This document shows positions 35,050 to 43,786 of a stretch of DNA of 64,000 nt, in pieces (positions within the stretch are counted from its first letter, which is position 1; every line of letters starts with the position of its first letter). The notes under the pieces are model-generated. The model was not told the origin of the DNA and made no database searches. It saw only the letters and a list, made by a program, of their open reading frames with translations. The stretch spans positions 169,690 to 233,689 of the forward strand of contig NZ_LMDF01000006.1 of the NCBI RefSeq assembly GCF_001425745.1. The letters are read 5' to 3'. The translations under genes were made by a program, and so were the position numbers. The stretch comes from Caulobacter sp. Root343. Its GTDB lineage: Bacteria > Pseudomonadota > Alphaproteobacteria > Caulobacterales > Caulobacteraceae.

Positions 35050-35814
35050 TCACCCCTCAACCAGCGCCGCGCGTTCTTCGCTGGTCAGCGGACGCCAGCG
35101 GCCTTCCGGCATCTCGCCCAGGGTCAGCGGGCCGATGCGGACGCGGAACAGGTCGACGACCTTCAGCTCGACCAGCTCGCACATCCGGCGGATCTGGCGG
35201 TTGCGGCCTTCGCGCAGGACGATGCTCAGGCGCTGGTCGGAGATGACCTCGACCTCGGCCGGGCGCAGCTCGCGGCCGTCCAGTTCCAGGCCGAAGCGCA
35301 GCAGCTCCAGCTTCTCCTCCGTCAGCTCGCCCATCACCGCGACCCGGTATTCCTTTTCCAGGTCCGACTGCGGGCCGATCACGGCCTTGGCCACGACGCC
35401 GTCTTGCGACAGCAGCAGCAGGCCGCGCGAGTCCTTGTCCAGGCGGCCGATCGGCGGCAGCAGGTCGCCCGACTGCGGGATCGGCGCGGGCACGCCGCCC
35501 CAGATGTTCTGGCGGGTCAGCAGGCGGGCTGCCGGGATCTGGCCGGGGTCCGGCTGGGACGACACCACGCCGACCGGCTTGTGGATCATGTAGGTGTAGG
35601 CCGCGTTCAGCTGGGCCGTGGCGCGGTCGGCCAGCACCAGGGTCTGGCCGGGCAGGATCTTGCGGCCGACGTCCTCGACGACCTCGCCGTCGATCGAGAC
35701 CAGGCCTTCGGCGATCAGGGCCTCGGCTTCGCGGCGCGAGCAGACGCCGCTCTGGGCCAGCCACTTGTTGACCCGCTGGGGCTCGTCCTCGCCGTAGGTG
35801 CGGGTGAAGGCCAT
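35050..35814 (-). CDS. 23S rRNA pseudouridine synthase, RluF/RluB type
   Basis: 254 aa. N-terminal S4 RNA-binding domain (RVNKWLAQSGVCSRREAEALIAEGLVSIDG) and pseudouridine synthase domain with the catalytic Asp in PIGRLDKDSRGLLLLSQDG, followed by EKEYRVAVMGEL and LREGRNRQIRRMCE. The sequence fits the RluB/E/F subgroup; RluF (position 2604) is my best match by the S4 domain and RLDKDS form, but RluB is possible. It is 3 bases downstream of prfA and likely co-transcribed. Confidence 0.88.
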   Translation of the reverse strand: MAFTRTYGEDEPQRVNKWLAQSGVCSRREAEALIAEGLVSIDGEVVEDVGRKILPGQTLVLADRATAQLNAAYTYMIHKPVGVVSSQPDPGQIPAARLLTRQNIWGGVPAPIPQSGDLLPPIGRLDKDSRGLLLLSQDGVVAKAVIGPQSDLEKEYRVAVMGELTEEKLELLRFGLELDGRELRPAEVEVISDQRLSIVLREGRNRQIRRMCELVELKVVDLFRVRIGPLTLGEMPEGRWRPLTSEERAALVEG

Positions 35815-35817
35815 GGT

Positions 35818-36888
35818 CTAGCCGAAGCTCTCTTCGAGGCTGGCCAGGCGCTCGGCCTGATCCTCGGCGATCAGCGGGTTGATCACGTCGTCCAGGGCGT
35901 CGCCCTCCATGATCCGCGCCAGGTTGTAGAGGGTCAGGTTGATGCGATGGTCGGTGACCCGGCCCTGCGGATAGTTGTAGGTGCGGATGCGTTCCGAGCG
36001 GTCGCCGCTGCCGACCTGGCTCTTGCGGGCGTCGGAGCGGGCGGTGTCCAGGGCCTCGCGCTGCATGTCGTACAGGCGCGCCTTCAGGTTCTTCATGGCC
36101 CGGGCGCGGTTCTGGTGCTGCGACTTTTCCGAGCTGGTCACCACCACGCCGGTGGGCAAGTGGGTGATGCGCACGGCCGAGTCGGTCTTGTTGACGTGCT
36201 GGCCGCCGGCCCCCGACGAGCGGTAGGTGTCGATCCGCAGGTCGCTGTCCTTGATGTCGATCTCGACGTCCTCGGCCTCGGGCAGGACGGCGACCGTGGC
36301 GGCCGAGGTGTGGATGCGGCCTTGCGCCTCGGTGGCCGGCACGCGCTGCACCCGGTGCACGCCGCTCTCGAACTTCAGCCGGCCGAACACGCCGTCGCCG
36401 GTGATCGAGGCGACGATTTCCTTGTAGCCGCCCATCTCGCCTTCCGAGATGCTGTCGATCTCGACGCGCCAGCCCTGCAGAGTGGCGTAGCGCTGATACA
36501 TGCGGAACAGGTCGCCGGCGAACAGGGCCGCTTCGTCGCCCCCTGTGCCAGCCCGCACTTCGAGAATGGCGGAAGCGTTCTCGTCCTTGTCCTTGGGGGC
36601 CAGCATCAGGGCCAGTTCGTGCTCCAGGGCGGGGAGCTTGTCGTCCAGGGCCTGGATCTCGTCGCGGACCATGGCGGCCATTTCGGGATCGGCCGCCATC
36701 TCGTCCAGCTCGGCGCGCTCGGCGGAGAGCTTGGCCAGGCGCTCGACGGCCTCGGCCACCGGGCGCAGCTCGGCGTGCTCCTTGGAGAGCTTGACGATCT
36801 CGGTCCCGTCGGTCGCGGCGCCCATGCGGGCTTCCACTTCGCGGTAACGGTCGAGAACCTGATCGAGGCGGGCCTGGGGCAGTCGCAA
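35818..36888 (-). CDS. prfA: Peptide chain release factor 1
   Basis: RF1 recognises UAA and UAG and triggers peptide release. 356 aa: codon-recognition PAT at 184-186 (the PxT motif that distinguishes RF1 from RF2) and the catalytic GGQ at 228-230 ([17 protein letters not shown]). Gln230 is the residue methylated by PrmC, encoded at 44722. Start taken as TTG 36888, giving the usual N-terminal helix ([18 protein letters not shown]). No in-frame ATG or GTG is close; the ATG at 37029 would add 47 atypical residues. Confidence 0.95.
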   Translation of the reverse strand: MRLPQARLDQVLDRYREVEARMGAATDGTEIVKLSKEHAELRPVAEAVERLAKLSAERAELDEMAADPEMAAMVRDEIQALDDKLPALEHELALMLAPKDKDENASAILEVRAGTGGDEAALFAGDLFRMYQRYATLQGWRVEIDSISEGEMGGYKEIVASITGDGVFGRLKFESGVHRVQRVPATEAQGRIHTSAATVAVLPEAEDVEIDIKDSDLRIDTYRSSGAGGQHVNKTDSAVRITHLPTGVVVTSSEKSQHQNRARAMKNLKARLYDMQREALDTARSDARKSQVGSGDRSERIRTYNYPQGRVTDHRINLTLYNLARIMEGDALDDVINPLIAEDQAERLASLEESFG

Positions 36889-37117
36889 GGGGCTTGTCGT
36901 GTGGCTGATTGAACGGTCGGTCTGTCTAAAGCCTTTCCCCGCCGAAGGGAATGGATCGGGGAGAAACCCGTTCGGGCTCGTAGGCCAGACGGGCCCGCAG
37001 CCGCGGGGCGACGCATAAGTATTTCGCATAGGTAGTTATTGAAAACGCTCAAGCGGGTCGCTACCTGCGCTGTGCGGCTCGGCCGGAGGGTTCGGCGGGC
37101 CTAGCGAGGGAATCCCT

Positions 37118-37648
37118 ATGTCCGTCTCCATCCAGCACGTCGCCGTGACCTCGATCACGCGCGGCCTCAAGACGCTCTCGGCCCTGCTCGACAAGGCCAA
37201 GGCCCACGCCGAGGCCGCCGGGACCAACCCGGACGCCTATGTCCAGGCGCGCCTGTTCGAGGACATGCTGCCGCTGGCCGGCCAGATCCAGCGCGCCTCC
37301 GACACCGCCAAGGGCGCCACCGCCCGCCTGGCCGGCGTCGAGGCCCCCAGCTTCGCCGACGAGGAAACCACCTTCGCCGACCTGCAAGCCCGCGTCGCCA
37401 AGACCCTGACCTTCGTCGAGGGCGTGCCGGCCTCGGCGTTCGACGGGGCCGAGAGCCGCGAGATCGAGGTGCCGGCCGGGCCGTTCACCCTGGGCTTCAC
37501 GGGCCAGGACTACCTGCTGGAGTTCGTGCTGCCGAACTTCCAGTTCCACGTCGTCACCGCCTACGACATCCTGCGCAATCAAGGCGTGCCGCTGAGCAAG
37601 CGGGATTATCTGAACCTGGGTCCGGAACGGGTGAAGACGGCGGCTTAA
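37118..37648 (+). CDS. DUF1993 protein
   Basis: 176 aa, helical, with the family pattern MSVSIQHVAVTSITRGLKTLSALLDKAKAHA, LFEDMLPLAGQIQRASDTAKGATARLAG and FQFHVVTAYDILRNQGVPLSKRDYL. Related to DinB-like four-helix proteins; function not established. It is divergent from prfA. A family G repeat follows the stop. Confidence 0.9.
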   Translation: MSVSIQHVAVTSITRGLKTLSALLDKAKAHAEAAGTNPDAYVQARLFEDMLPLAGQIQRASDTAKGATARLAGVEAPSFADEETTFADLQARVAKTLTFVEGVPASAFDGAESREIEVPAGPFTLGFTGQDYLLEFVLPNFQFHVVTAYDILRNQGVPLSKRDYLNLGPERVKTAA

Positions 37649-37660
37649 GAGGGGCGGAGG

Positions 37661-37786
37661 GCGGCTAACTTGCCCCCTCCGCGCCTGCGGCGCTCCTCCC
37701 CCGGAGGGGGAAGAAGGAGCGCGTTTCTTCCGCCCCCTCCGGGGGCGGACGACCGCGAAGCGGTCAGGTGGGGGCAAGTAGCCGCT
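37661..37786. repeat. Palindromic repeat family G
   Basis: GCGGCTAACTTGCCCCC at the left is matched by GGGGGCAAGTAGCCGC at the right (one base bulge). Internally GGGGGAAG/CTTCCGCCCCC-like arms and GACCGC-GAA-GCGGTC hairpins are present. It lies between convergent genes and touches the stop of the 37786 gene. Confidence 0.85.
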
Positions 37787-38259
37787 CAGAACGCCGGCTT
37801 GACCTCGATCGACACCACCTGGCGCGGGGCCCGCGACGGCCGCAGATCTCCGTCCACCACCAGCCGATACGGCCCCTCGCGGGCGTCCAGCTTGTGGCCG
37901 TTGACGGTGTCGGCGACCACCACCGGATTGGCGCGGTAGACGGGATCGGTCTCGGCCAGCGACAGCACGCTGAAGAAGCCGTCGGCCGAACGGGCGATCA
38001 CCACCTGGTTCAGATAGCGGCCCATCAGCCGCTCGCCGTGCACCACCCCGGCCTGGGCCAGTACGGCGTCGAGCCGCACGCCCTCATAGGTGACGCTGGC
38101 CCCCTTGACCGTGATCGTCGCCTTGGCGCGCGGCAGGGCGGCCAGGTCCTTGGGACCCAGCACCACGCTGTCGCGGCCGGCGATGGTGACCGTCAGGTCC
38201 TGGGCTTGGACGGCGGTGGCGAGGGCGAAGGTGGCGGCGAGGGCGAGCAGCAGGCGCAT
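37786..38259 (-). CDS. Periplasmic molybdopterin-binding-domain-like protein
   Basis: 157 aa with signal peptide ([18 protein letters not shown]). The mature part has the fold pattern of the oxidoreductase molybdopterin-binding domain: DLAALPRAKATITVKG, ASVTYEGVRLDAVLAQAGV, VVIARSADGFFSVLSLAE, and GPYRLVVDGDL..RAPRQVVSIEV. It is only the short C-terminal portion of such enzymes and lacks the active-site Cys region, so it is probably a non-catalytic ligand-binding protein. Confidence 0.7.
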   Translation of the reverse strand: MRLLLALAATFALATAVQAQDLTVTIAGRDSVVLGPKDLAALPRAKATITVKGASVTYEGVRLDAVLAQAGVVHGERLMGRYLNQVVIARSADGFFSVLSLAETDPVYRANPVVVADTVNGHKLDAREGPYRLVVDGDLRPSRAPRQVVSIEVKPAF

Positions 38260-38276
38260 GGGGGCTCCAAATCATT

Positions 38277-38386
38277 GTCATCCCGGCCGCAGCGTAGCGG
38301 AGAGCCGGGACCGCCGCGAACGCTGAGTTTGCGGCGGTCCCGGATCGGCGCGCTGCGCCCCCGGGTCAAGCCCGGGGCGGGATGAC
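38277..38386. repeat. Palindromic repeat family B, copy 3
   Basis: GTCATCCCGGCCGCAGCG at left, GGCGGGATGAC at right, with CCGGGACC/GGTCCCGG inner arms; the right half contains an extra CCGGGTCAAGCCCGG hairpin that lengthens it. Confidence 0.88.
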
Positions 38387-38397
38387 AACGTGGGACG

Positions 38398-39069
38398 CTA
38401 CCCGTGCGACCGCATCACCGGCAGCGCGGGCGCCTCGGACGCCACCTCACGTGGCGCCGGCGCCGGCGCGGCCTTGTGGTCGACGAGCAGCGGGTACAGC
38501 GAGACAACCAGCAGCGCGGCCATGGTGACATTGAATGTCCGCAGCACGGCCGGGCGGTCCAGGAACGGCCGCAGGCCTTGGCCGAAGCCGGCCCAGGCGG
38601 CGCTGCACGGCGCGCCGACCAGCATGAAGGTCCCGGCCAGCAGCGGCACGATGGTCCAGCCCGAGCCCTCCGGCGTGTAGGTCGTCACCGTGCTCAGGGC
38701 CATGGCCCAGGCCTTGGGATTGACCCACTGGAACGCGGCGGCCTGCAGGAAGGTCATCGGCTTGCCCAGGCTCTTGTCGCTCACCGAGCTGGACATGGCG
38801 ATCTTCCAGGCCAGCCACAGCATGTAGGCCGCCCCGACCCAGCGCAGCACCTCGTGCAGCACCGGATAGGCGCGGAACAGGCCGCCCAGGCCAAAGCCCA
38901 TGGCCAGCACCATGAAGCCCAGGCCGCAGCTGATCCCCAGGATGTGCAGCACCGTGCGGCGGAAGCCGAAGTTTGCGCCGGATGCGAGCAGCATCATGTT
39001 GTTCGGGCCGGGCGTGCCGGCCGTGGCGAAGGCGAACAGGACGAAAGCGAGCAGCAGTTCCGGGGTCAT
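38398..39069 (-). CDS. LysE-family amino-acid exporter
   Basis: 223 aa with six hydrophobic segments and the family opening TPELLLAFVLFAFATAGTPGPNNMMLL (conserved GPNN), then GFRRTVLHILGISCGLG and FQWVNPKAWAMAL. RhtB/LysE proteins export amino acids or analogues. It starts at ATG 39069 with GGGAGG upstream (a GTG at 39072 is also possible) and diverges from a MocR regulator that probably controls it. Confidence 0.92.
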   Translation of the reverse strand: MTPELLLAFVLFAFATAGTPGPNNMMLLASGANFGFRRTVLHILGISCGLGFMVLAMGFGLGGLFRAYPVLHEVLRWVGAAYMLWLAWKIAMSSSVSDKSLGKPMTFLQAAAFQWVNPKAWAMALSTVTTYTPEGSGWTIVPLLAGTFMLVGAPCSAAWAGFGQGLRPFLDRPAVLRTFNVTMAALLVVSLYPLLVDHKAAPAPAPREVASEAPALPVMRSHG

Positions 39070-39132
39070 CACGGCCTCCCATCGGGCAAGATGTCACCGT
39101 GATGATTTCGATTGTATCGCGAGTCAAACCGC

Positions 39133-39153
39133 ATATTGTTATGGTGACAATAT
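39133..39153. promoter_or_regulatory. Candidate MocR operator
   Basis: ATATTGT-N7-ACAATAT, a perfect inverted repeat in the AT-rich 95-base LysE-MocR intergenic region, directly upstream of the MocR ribosome site. A related ATTGTATC lies at about 39112. Binding is inferred. Confidence 0.5.
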
Positions 39154-39164
39154 AGGAGACGGTT

Positions 39165-40547
39165 GTGGTCCAGGCCTGGACGCCAGTGATCCCCGACGGC
39201 GAGGCGCCGCTGTACGAGCGGCTGGTGGGCGTGCTGCGCGGCGACATCGCCTCGGGCGTGCTGGCGGCCGGCGCGCGCCTGCCGCCGCAGCGCGAGCTGG
39301 CCTATCGGCTGGGCGTGGGCCTGGGCACGGTGACGAGGGCCTATGTCGAGGCCGAGAAGGCCGGGCTGGTCAGCGCCCATGTCGGCCGCGGCAGCTTCGT
39401 CAACGCCCTGACCGCCCACCGGCCGTTCGAGCGCGACGGACCGATCAACCTGGCCCAGAACATCGCCCTGTCGGCCCCGGCCACCAACCGGATCGCCGAG
39501 GCCCTGGCCCGCCTGCGCAAGCGCTCGGACCTGGCCGAGCACCTGGCCTACGCGCCGCCCACGGGGCACGAGGCCCAGCGGCGGGCCGGGGCGGCCTGGC
39601 TGGCGCGGACCAGCAGCTACGAGGCGGTCGATTGGCGGCGGCTGATCTGCTGCGCCGGCGCCCAGCAGGGCCTGTCCCTGGCGCTGGGCGCGGTGCTGCG
39701 GCCCGGCGACGTGCTGCTGACCGAGGCTCTGGCCTATCACGGCCTCAAGGCCCTGGCGGCCCACAGCGGTTGGCGGGTCAGGGGCCTGGCTATGGACGCC
39801 GAGGGCCTGCGTCCCGACGCCCTGGAGGAAGCGATCCAGGCGACCGGCGCACGGGTGCTGGCGGTGCTGCCGACCCTGCAGAACCCGACGGGTCGGATCA
39901 TGAGCCGCTCGCGCCGCGACACGATCGTCGCCATCGCCCGCAAGCACGACCTGACCCTGGTCGAGGACGACATCTACGGCGCCTATGCCGACGACGCCCC
40001 GCCGCCGTTCGCCATGCTGGCCCCGGAGCGGACCTTCCACATCTCGGGAGTGTCCAAGACCCTGGCCCCGGGCCTGCGCGCCGGCTTCCTGGTCGCTCCG
40101 GCCGCCGAGGCCTTCGAGCGGGTGCTGGACGCGGTGCGGGTGGTGACCTTCGCCCCGCCGGCGTTCGGCGGGTTGATCGCCACTCAATGGATCGAGGACG
40201 GCGTCGCCGACGCGATTTTGGCCGAGGTGCGCGACGAGGCCGCCGTGCGCCTGGTCATGGCCCGCGAGATCCTCGGTCCCGCGATCGAGGCCCCGCGCTC
40301 GGACACCGCCCCGCACGTCTGGCTGCCGATGAGCGAGCTGGAGGCCGAGCGCCTGGCCGGCCGGGCCCTGCGCGGCGGGGCCGAGGTCACGCCGCCGTCG
40401 GCCCCGGTGATCGAACCGGGCTTCGGCAGCGGCGTCCGCGTCTGCCTGGGCGCGACCCCCGATCGGGAGACCTTGCGACGGGGACTGGAGATCGTGGCCG
40501 GGGCGCTGTCCAGCGAGGTCGGCGAGCGGTCGCGGGCGATGGTTTAG
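39165..40547 (+). CDS. MocR-type GntR regulator with aminotransferase-like domain
   Basis: 460 aa. N-terminal GntR winged helix (PLYERLVGVLRGDIASGVLAAGARLPPQRELAYRLGVGLGTVTRAY) fused to a type I aminotransferase fold with the PLP Lys in HISGVSKTLAPGLRAGF and the dinucleotide-like LVEDDIYGAY. MocR proteins sense amino acids or vitamers through PLP. GTG start at 39165, GGAG upstream. Likely regulator of the divergent LysE exporter. Confidence 0.93.
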   Translation: MVQAWTPVIPDGEAPLYERLVGVLRGDIASGVLAAGARLPPQRELAYRLGVGLGTVTRAYVEAEKAGLVSAHVGRGSFVNALTAHRPFERDGPINLAQNIALSAPATNRIAEALARLRKRSDLAEHLAYAPPTGHEAQRRAGAAWLARTSSYEAVDWRRLICCAGAQQGLSLALGAVLRPGDVLLTEALAYHGLKALAAHSGWRVRGLAMDAEGLRPDALEEAIQATGARVLAVLPTLQNPTGRIMSRSRRDTIVAIARKHDLTLVEDDIYGAYADDAPPPFAMLAPERTFHISGVSKTLAPGLRAGFLVAPAAEAFERVLDAVRVVTFAPPAFGGLIATQWIEDGVADAILAEVRDEAAVRLVMAREILGPAIEAPRSDTAPHVWLPMSELEAERLAGRALRGGAEVTPPSAPVIEPGFGSGVRVCLGATPDRETLRRGLEIVAGALSSEVGERSRAMV

Positions 40548-40548
40548 G

Positions 40549-40668
40549 CCATAAAAACTGTCATCCCGGCCGTAGCGAAGCGAAGAGCCGGGACCGCGAC
40601 AAGCTCAGAGTTTCCGGCGGTCCCGGATCGGCGCGCTACGCGCTTGTCCGGGATGACAGTTTTTATGG
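40549..40668. repeat. Palindromic repeat family B, copy 4, with bidirectional terminator ends
   Basis: The usual family B arms are extended by CCATAAAAACT on the left and AGTTTTTATGG on the right, so the perfect inverted arms reach 21 bases and T-runs follow the stem on both strands. It separates the MocR stop from the stop of the convergent 40669 gene. Confidence 0.88.
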
Positions 40669-41439
40669 TCACCACATCAACGTCTTCACCCACGTCGAGC
40701 CATCCGGCGCCGGCGACACGACCTTGACCACCACCTGGCTGTCCTTGGCCAGCCAGAAGGTCGCCGGCTTGCCGTCGGGGCGGTTGTAGTCGGTGGTCAT
40801 CACCCAACAGTCGACCTTGCCGCCGGCCGAGCTGGTCAGGACCTGGCTGCTCGTCACCTTGAACACGTAGGGCGCCGGCGGGCCGCCGCCCGGGTGGTGG
40901 AAGACGATCCTGGCCTCGTAGCCGGCCGCCAGCGGCAGGGCCTGCAGGAACTCGGTGTCGGTCTCGAAATTGAAGCTGGGCTCCGGCGAGGCCACGTCAT
41001 AGGCGGCCTGGGCGTTGCCGGGCAGGTCCTTCAGGCCGACGATCCGGTCGGGCTTGAAGTCGAAGCCCTCGATCTTGGTCTGGCCGTCCTTGGTGGTGCG
41101 GCGCTCGTGGGTGAACGGCCGGAAGGTGCCCAGCTCGAACCACGAGTCCAGCGTCTTGACGTTGCCCAGCGTCGCCCCGTCCCAGTGCTGGACGATGTGC
41201 AGGCGCTTGACCCCGGCCGGGTCGGGCTCGATGCGAATCTCGCGGGTCCAGACGTCCATCGGCTGGATGGTGTCGCCCACCTGCCGGTATCGCAGGTAGC
41301 GGTGCACGGCCGGCTTGACCTTGTCGAACCGCGCCAGCGGCTGGCCGACCGGCACGGGCGTCACCGCTGCCCAGGCGGTGGAGGCCGATGCCGCGACGGC
41401 GAGCGCGGCGCCGAAGGCCGCGCGGAACATGAAACGCAT
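40669..41439 (-). CDS. Secreted protein of unknown function (DUF3108-like)
   Basis: 256 aa with signal peptide (FGAALAVAASASTAWA). The mature part is beta-rich (FDKVKPAVHRYLRYRQVGD, WTREIRIEPDPAGVKRLHIVQHW, TFRPFTHERRT, VFKVTSSQVLTSSAGGKVDCWVMTT, KPATFWLAKDSQVVVKV) and resembles the periplasmic DUF3108/lipoprotein-carrier-like fold, by eye only. The start ATG 41439 is chosen for the signal peptide. The role is unknown. Confidence 0.68.
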   Translation of the reverse strand: MRFMFRAAFGAALAVAASASTAWAAVTPVPVGQPLARFDKVKPAVHRYLRYRQVGDTIQPMDVWTREIRIEPDPAGVKRLHIVQHWDGATLGNVKTLDSWFELGTFRPFTHERRTTKDGQTKIEGFDFKPDRIVGLKDLPGNAQAAYDVASPEPSFNFETDTEFLQALPLAAGYEARIVFHHPGGGPPAPYVFKVTSSQVLTSSAGGKVDCWVMTTDYNRPDGKPATFWLAKDSQVVVKVVSPAPDGSTWVKTLMW

Positions 41440-41543
41440 GGAGAGCCCCTGATCACAGAACGCGGGCATGTGAGGGCAGGGGGCGGCGCGGCGCCACTTA
41501 AGGTTCGGTAATGCGCTGAGAGGGAGAGATCAGCAAAATCGTT

Positions 41544-41680
41544 GCCTCCCTAGGCCTTGTGCCTAGGGCCCATGGATCGGCTGGGTTCGGCAAGGACGGC
41601 GCGCTCCGTCCGTGTGGTCGCCTACCCTGTGGCGTCGCGCGAGCGGAAGCATGGGTCCTAGGCACAAGGCCTAGGAAGGC
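41544..41680. repeat. Palindromic repeat family A, copy 3
   Basis: 29-base arms with hairpins CCTAGGC-CTTGT-GCCTAGG, the same A/T stem variant as copy 2, around an unrelated 79-base spacer. It separates two genes transcribed leftward. Confidence 0.9.
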
Positions 41681-41722
41681 AGGGTTGTTGGCTTGAAGGC
41701 GGTTTTCCGGCTCAGCCGCCCC

Positions 41723-42250
41723 CTACAGCGCCTTTTCCATGATCACGAAGCAAAGGTCGTCGCGCTGCGGCACGCCGAAGCGTTCGTCGCCGTACGGGAA
41801 GGGTTCGGTCTCGCCGGTCAGGCGGTAGCCGCGCCGCTCGTACCAGGCGATCAGGGTGTCGCGGACCGAGATGACGGTCATCCGGATGGTCTTGCCGCCG
41901 CGCGCCTTGGCGTAGGCCTCGCAGGTCTCCAGCATCGCCCGGCCGATCCCGCCGTCCTGGCGCAGCGGCGAGACCGTGACCATGCCGACATACCAGGCGT
42001 CGTCACCAGCGAGCTCCAGCCAGGCGCAGGCATAGGGCTTCTCCCACTCTTCGTCGCGGAAGGTCAGGAGGGTCGAGCCCGGCTTGGCGGCGAGGTCGGC
42101 GCGCAGGGTGGCCTCGTCGGTGCGCTGGCCGCCCAGCAGGTAGCTCTCGCTGGTCCAACCCTGCTGGGCCAGCTCGCCGCGATAGGCCGAGTTCACCAGG
42201 GCGGCGATGTCGGCCAGCTCGTGGTCCTTGTAGAGGGTCAGCAGCGGCAT
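41723..42250 (-). CDS. GNAT-family N-acetyltransferase
   Basis: 175 aa acetyl-CoA-dependent transferase. Motif A is clear (VGMVTVSPLRQDGGIGRAMLETCEAYA with the R/Q-x-x-G-x-G/A loop), preceded by YACAWLELAGDD and followed by YERRGYRLTGETEPFPYG. The acceptor is unknown. ATG 42250 is chosen over an upstream in-frame ATG at 42280. Confidence 0.88.
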   Translation of the reverse strand: MPLLTLYKDHELADIAALVNSAYRGELAQQGWTSESYLLGGQRTDEATLRADLAAKPGSTLLTFRDEEWEKPYACAWLELAGDDAWYVGMVTVSPLRQDGGIGRAMLETCEAYAKARGGKTIRMTVISVRDTLIAWYERRGYRLTGETEPFPYGDERFGVPQRDDLCFVIMEKAL

Positions 42251-42311
42251 GGTGGGTTCCTGGCGGAAAAGGCGCGGCAAGCTAGGGCGGGAAGGTTTCA
42301 GAGGGAAGACG

Positions 42312-42470
42312 AGATCTCATCTCTCCTCCCCCTCTGGGGGAGGGGGACCGGCGAACGCCGGTGGAGGGGCCCTGTGCGGTCGCGGACGCACCACCGCTTC
42401 GCGACCCCCTCCGTCTCGATGCGTATTCGCATCGATCCACCTCCCCCTAATGGGGAGGAGAGACCAGATC
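42312..42470. repeat. Palindromic repeat family F, copy 1
   Basis: GATCT..TCTCTCCTCCCC at left and GGGGAGGAGAGACCAGATC at right, with inner hairpins CCGGCG-AAC-CGCCGG and GATGCG-TATT-CGCATC. It lies between the GNAT and YihY genes. Second copy at 63871. Confidence 0.85.
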
Positions 42471-43684
42471 TACCGCCCCCGCACCTTCTTCCACGCCCCG
42501 CCGGTCACCCGCCGGACCATGCCCGCCTCGCGCTTGATCATCTCCCAGGGGTGGAAGGCCAGGCCCACCGTGTCGGCCATGGCCGCGCCGCGCGCGCCCA
42601 TTGGCCGTTCGGGGCCGGTGGTGGAGTCGACGGCGGTCTGGTGCTCGATCTCGGCGTTCAGTTCGGCGCCCACGAGGATGGCCATGATCGAGAACCACAC
42701 CCAGACCATGAAGGCGATCACCGCCCCCAGCGGGCCGTAGGTGGCGTCGTAATGGGCGATGCGGTTGACATAGAGCGAGAAGCCCAGCGAGCCGGCCAGC
42801 CATCCGGCCGAGGCGGCGGCCGCCCCGATCCACACCCACCGCCAGCGCGCCTGGGCCCGGCTGGGGGCGAAGCGGTAGAGCACCCCGAACGCCAAGGCGG
42901 TCATGGCCATCACGCTCAGCCAGCGGATCGGCGCCAGGATCCCGTCCAGCGCCGACAGCCGGGCGGCCTTCAGCAGGATCGGCGTGATGATCAGCACGCC
43001 CGAGGCCATCGCCGCATAGAGCAGGGCGCAGAAGGTGAAGAGATAGCTGAGCAGGGTGCGCGGCACGAGATGGCGCTTTTCCTCCTCGTCATAGGCGATG
43101 TTCAGGCCGTCGAAGAGCGCCCGCATGCTGGCGTTGGCGCTCCAGATCGACAGCAGCAGGCTGAAGGCGAAGGCCACGCCCAGCTTGCCCTCGCCCTGGT
43201 TGGCCAGGCGCAGCATCTGCTCGCCGACGATTTGGACCACGCTGGGCGGGAAGACGCCCTGCATGCCGCGCAGCTGCTCCTCGACGGTGCGCACGTCGGC
43301 GAACAGGCCGTACAGCGACACGAAGGCGCCGATGGCCGGGATCAGGGCCAGCAGGGTGTAGAAGGTCACGCCCCCGGCCACGGCCGGCAGGCGGTCGACG
43401 CTGATCTCGCGCCAGGTGCGCCACAGGATGTCGCGCCAGCCCAGCAGCGGAATATGGCCCGGATGGCGCGCCGCCCGGCCCCGGCGCGGTTCGGCCTCGT
43501 CGAACTCGTGCGGCGGCATCGCCCGATCCTCGGAGAGGCCCGGCGGATCGATGATCGGCTCTTCGGTCGGCTTCTTGGCTGGAAGGGCGAACGGCGTCAG
43601 CGCCAGCAGCACGATCCACGGCGCCAGATGGTACGGACGCGACTTCAACCAACTCAGGATCGGACGCGGCGATGCGTCGGTCAT
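42470..43684 (-). CDS. YihY/BrkB-family inner-membrane protein
   Basis: 404 aa with about six membrane helices. The family signature is visible (DRLPAVAGGVTFYTLLALIPAIGAFVSLYGLF, SIWSANASMRALFDGLNIAYDEEE, YGPLGAVIAFMVWVWFSIMAILVGAELNAEIEHQ). Long called ribonuclease BN, but that activity belongs to another protein; the role is unknown. An extra Pro/Glu-rich cytosolic stretch sits between the first helix and the core. ATG 43684 starts MTDASPRPIL. Confidence 0.92.
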   Translation of the reverse strand: MTDASPRPILSWLKSRPYHLAPWIVLLALTPFALPAKKPTEEPIIDPPGLSEDRAMPPHEFDEAEPRRGRAARHPGHIPLLGWRDILWRTWREISVDRLPAVAGGVTFYTLLALIPAIGAFVSLYGLFADVRTVEEQLRGMQGVFPPSVVQIVGEQMLRLANQGEGKLGVAFAFSLLLSIWSANASMRALFDGLNIAYDEEEKRHLVPRTLLSYLFTFCALLYAAMASGVLIITPILLKAARLSALDGILAPIRWLSVMAMTALAFGVLYRFAPSRAQARWRWVWIGAAAASAGWLAGSLGFSLYVNRIAHYDATYGPLGAVIAFMVWVWFSIMAILVGAELNAEIEHQTAVDSTTGPERPMGARGAAMADTVGLAFHPWEMIKREAGMVRRVTGGAWKKVRGR

Positions 43685-43786
43685 GGGCGCCCTCCAGGCC
43701 AGGGAAACCCCGATGGCCGCGCTCTGTTCCGCATTGCGGCGCTGAAAGCCTTGCCATAGCCCGAGTCGGCCACGATCTTGCGCGCC

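Noticed and set aside
38900..40789. 629-codon plus-strand open frame
   Set aside because: Overlaps the LysE and MocR genes in another frame and has a shadow-type composition of Arg/Gly/Pro.
41693..43759. 688-codon plus-strand open frame
   Set aside because: Runs opposite the GNAT and YihY genes and across a palindromic repeat; no domain visible.
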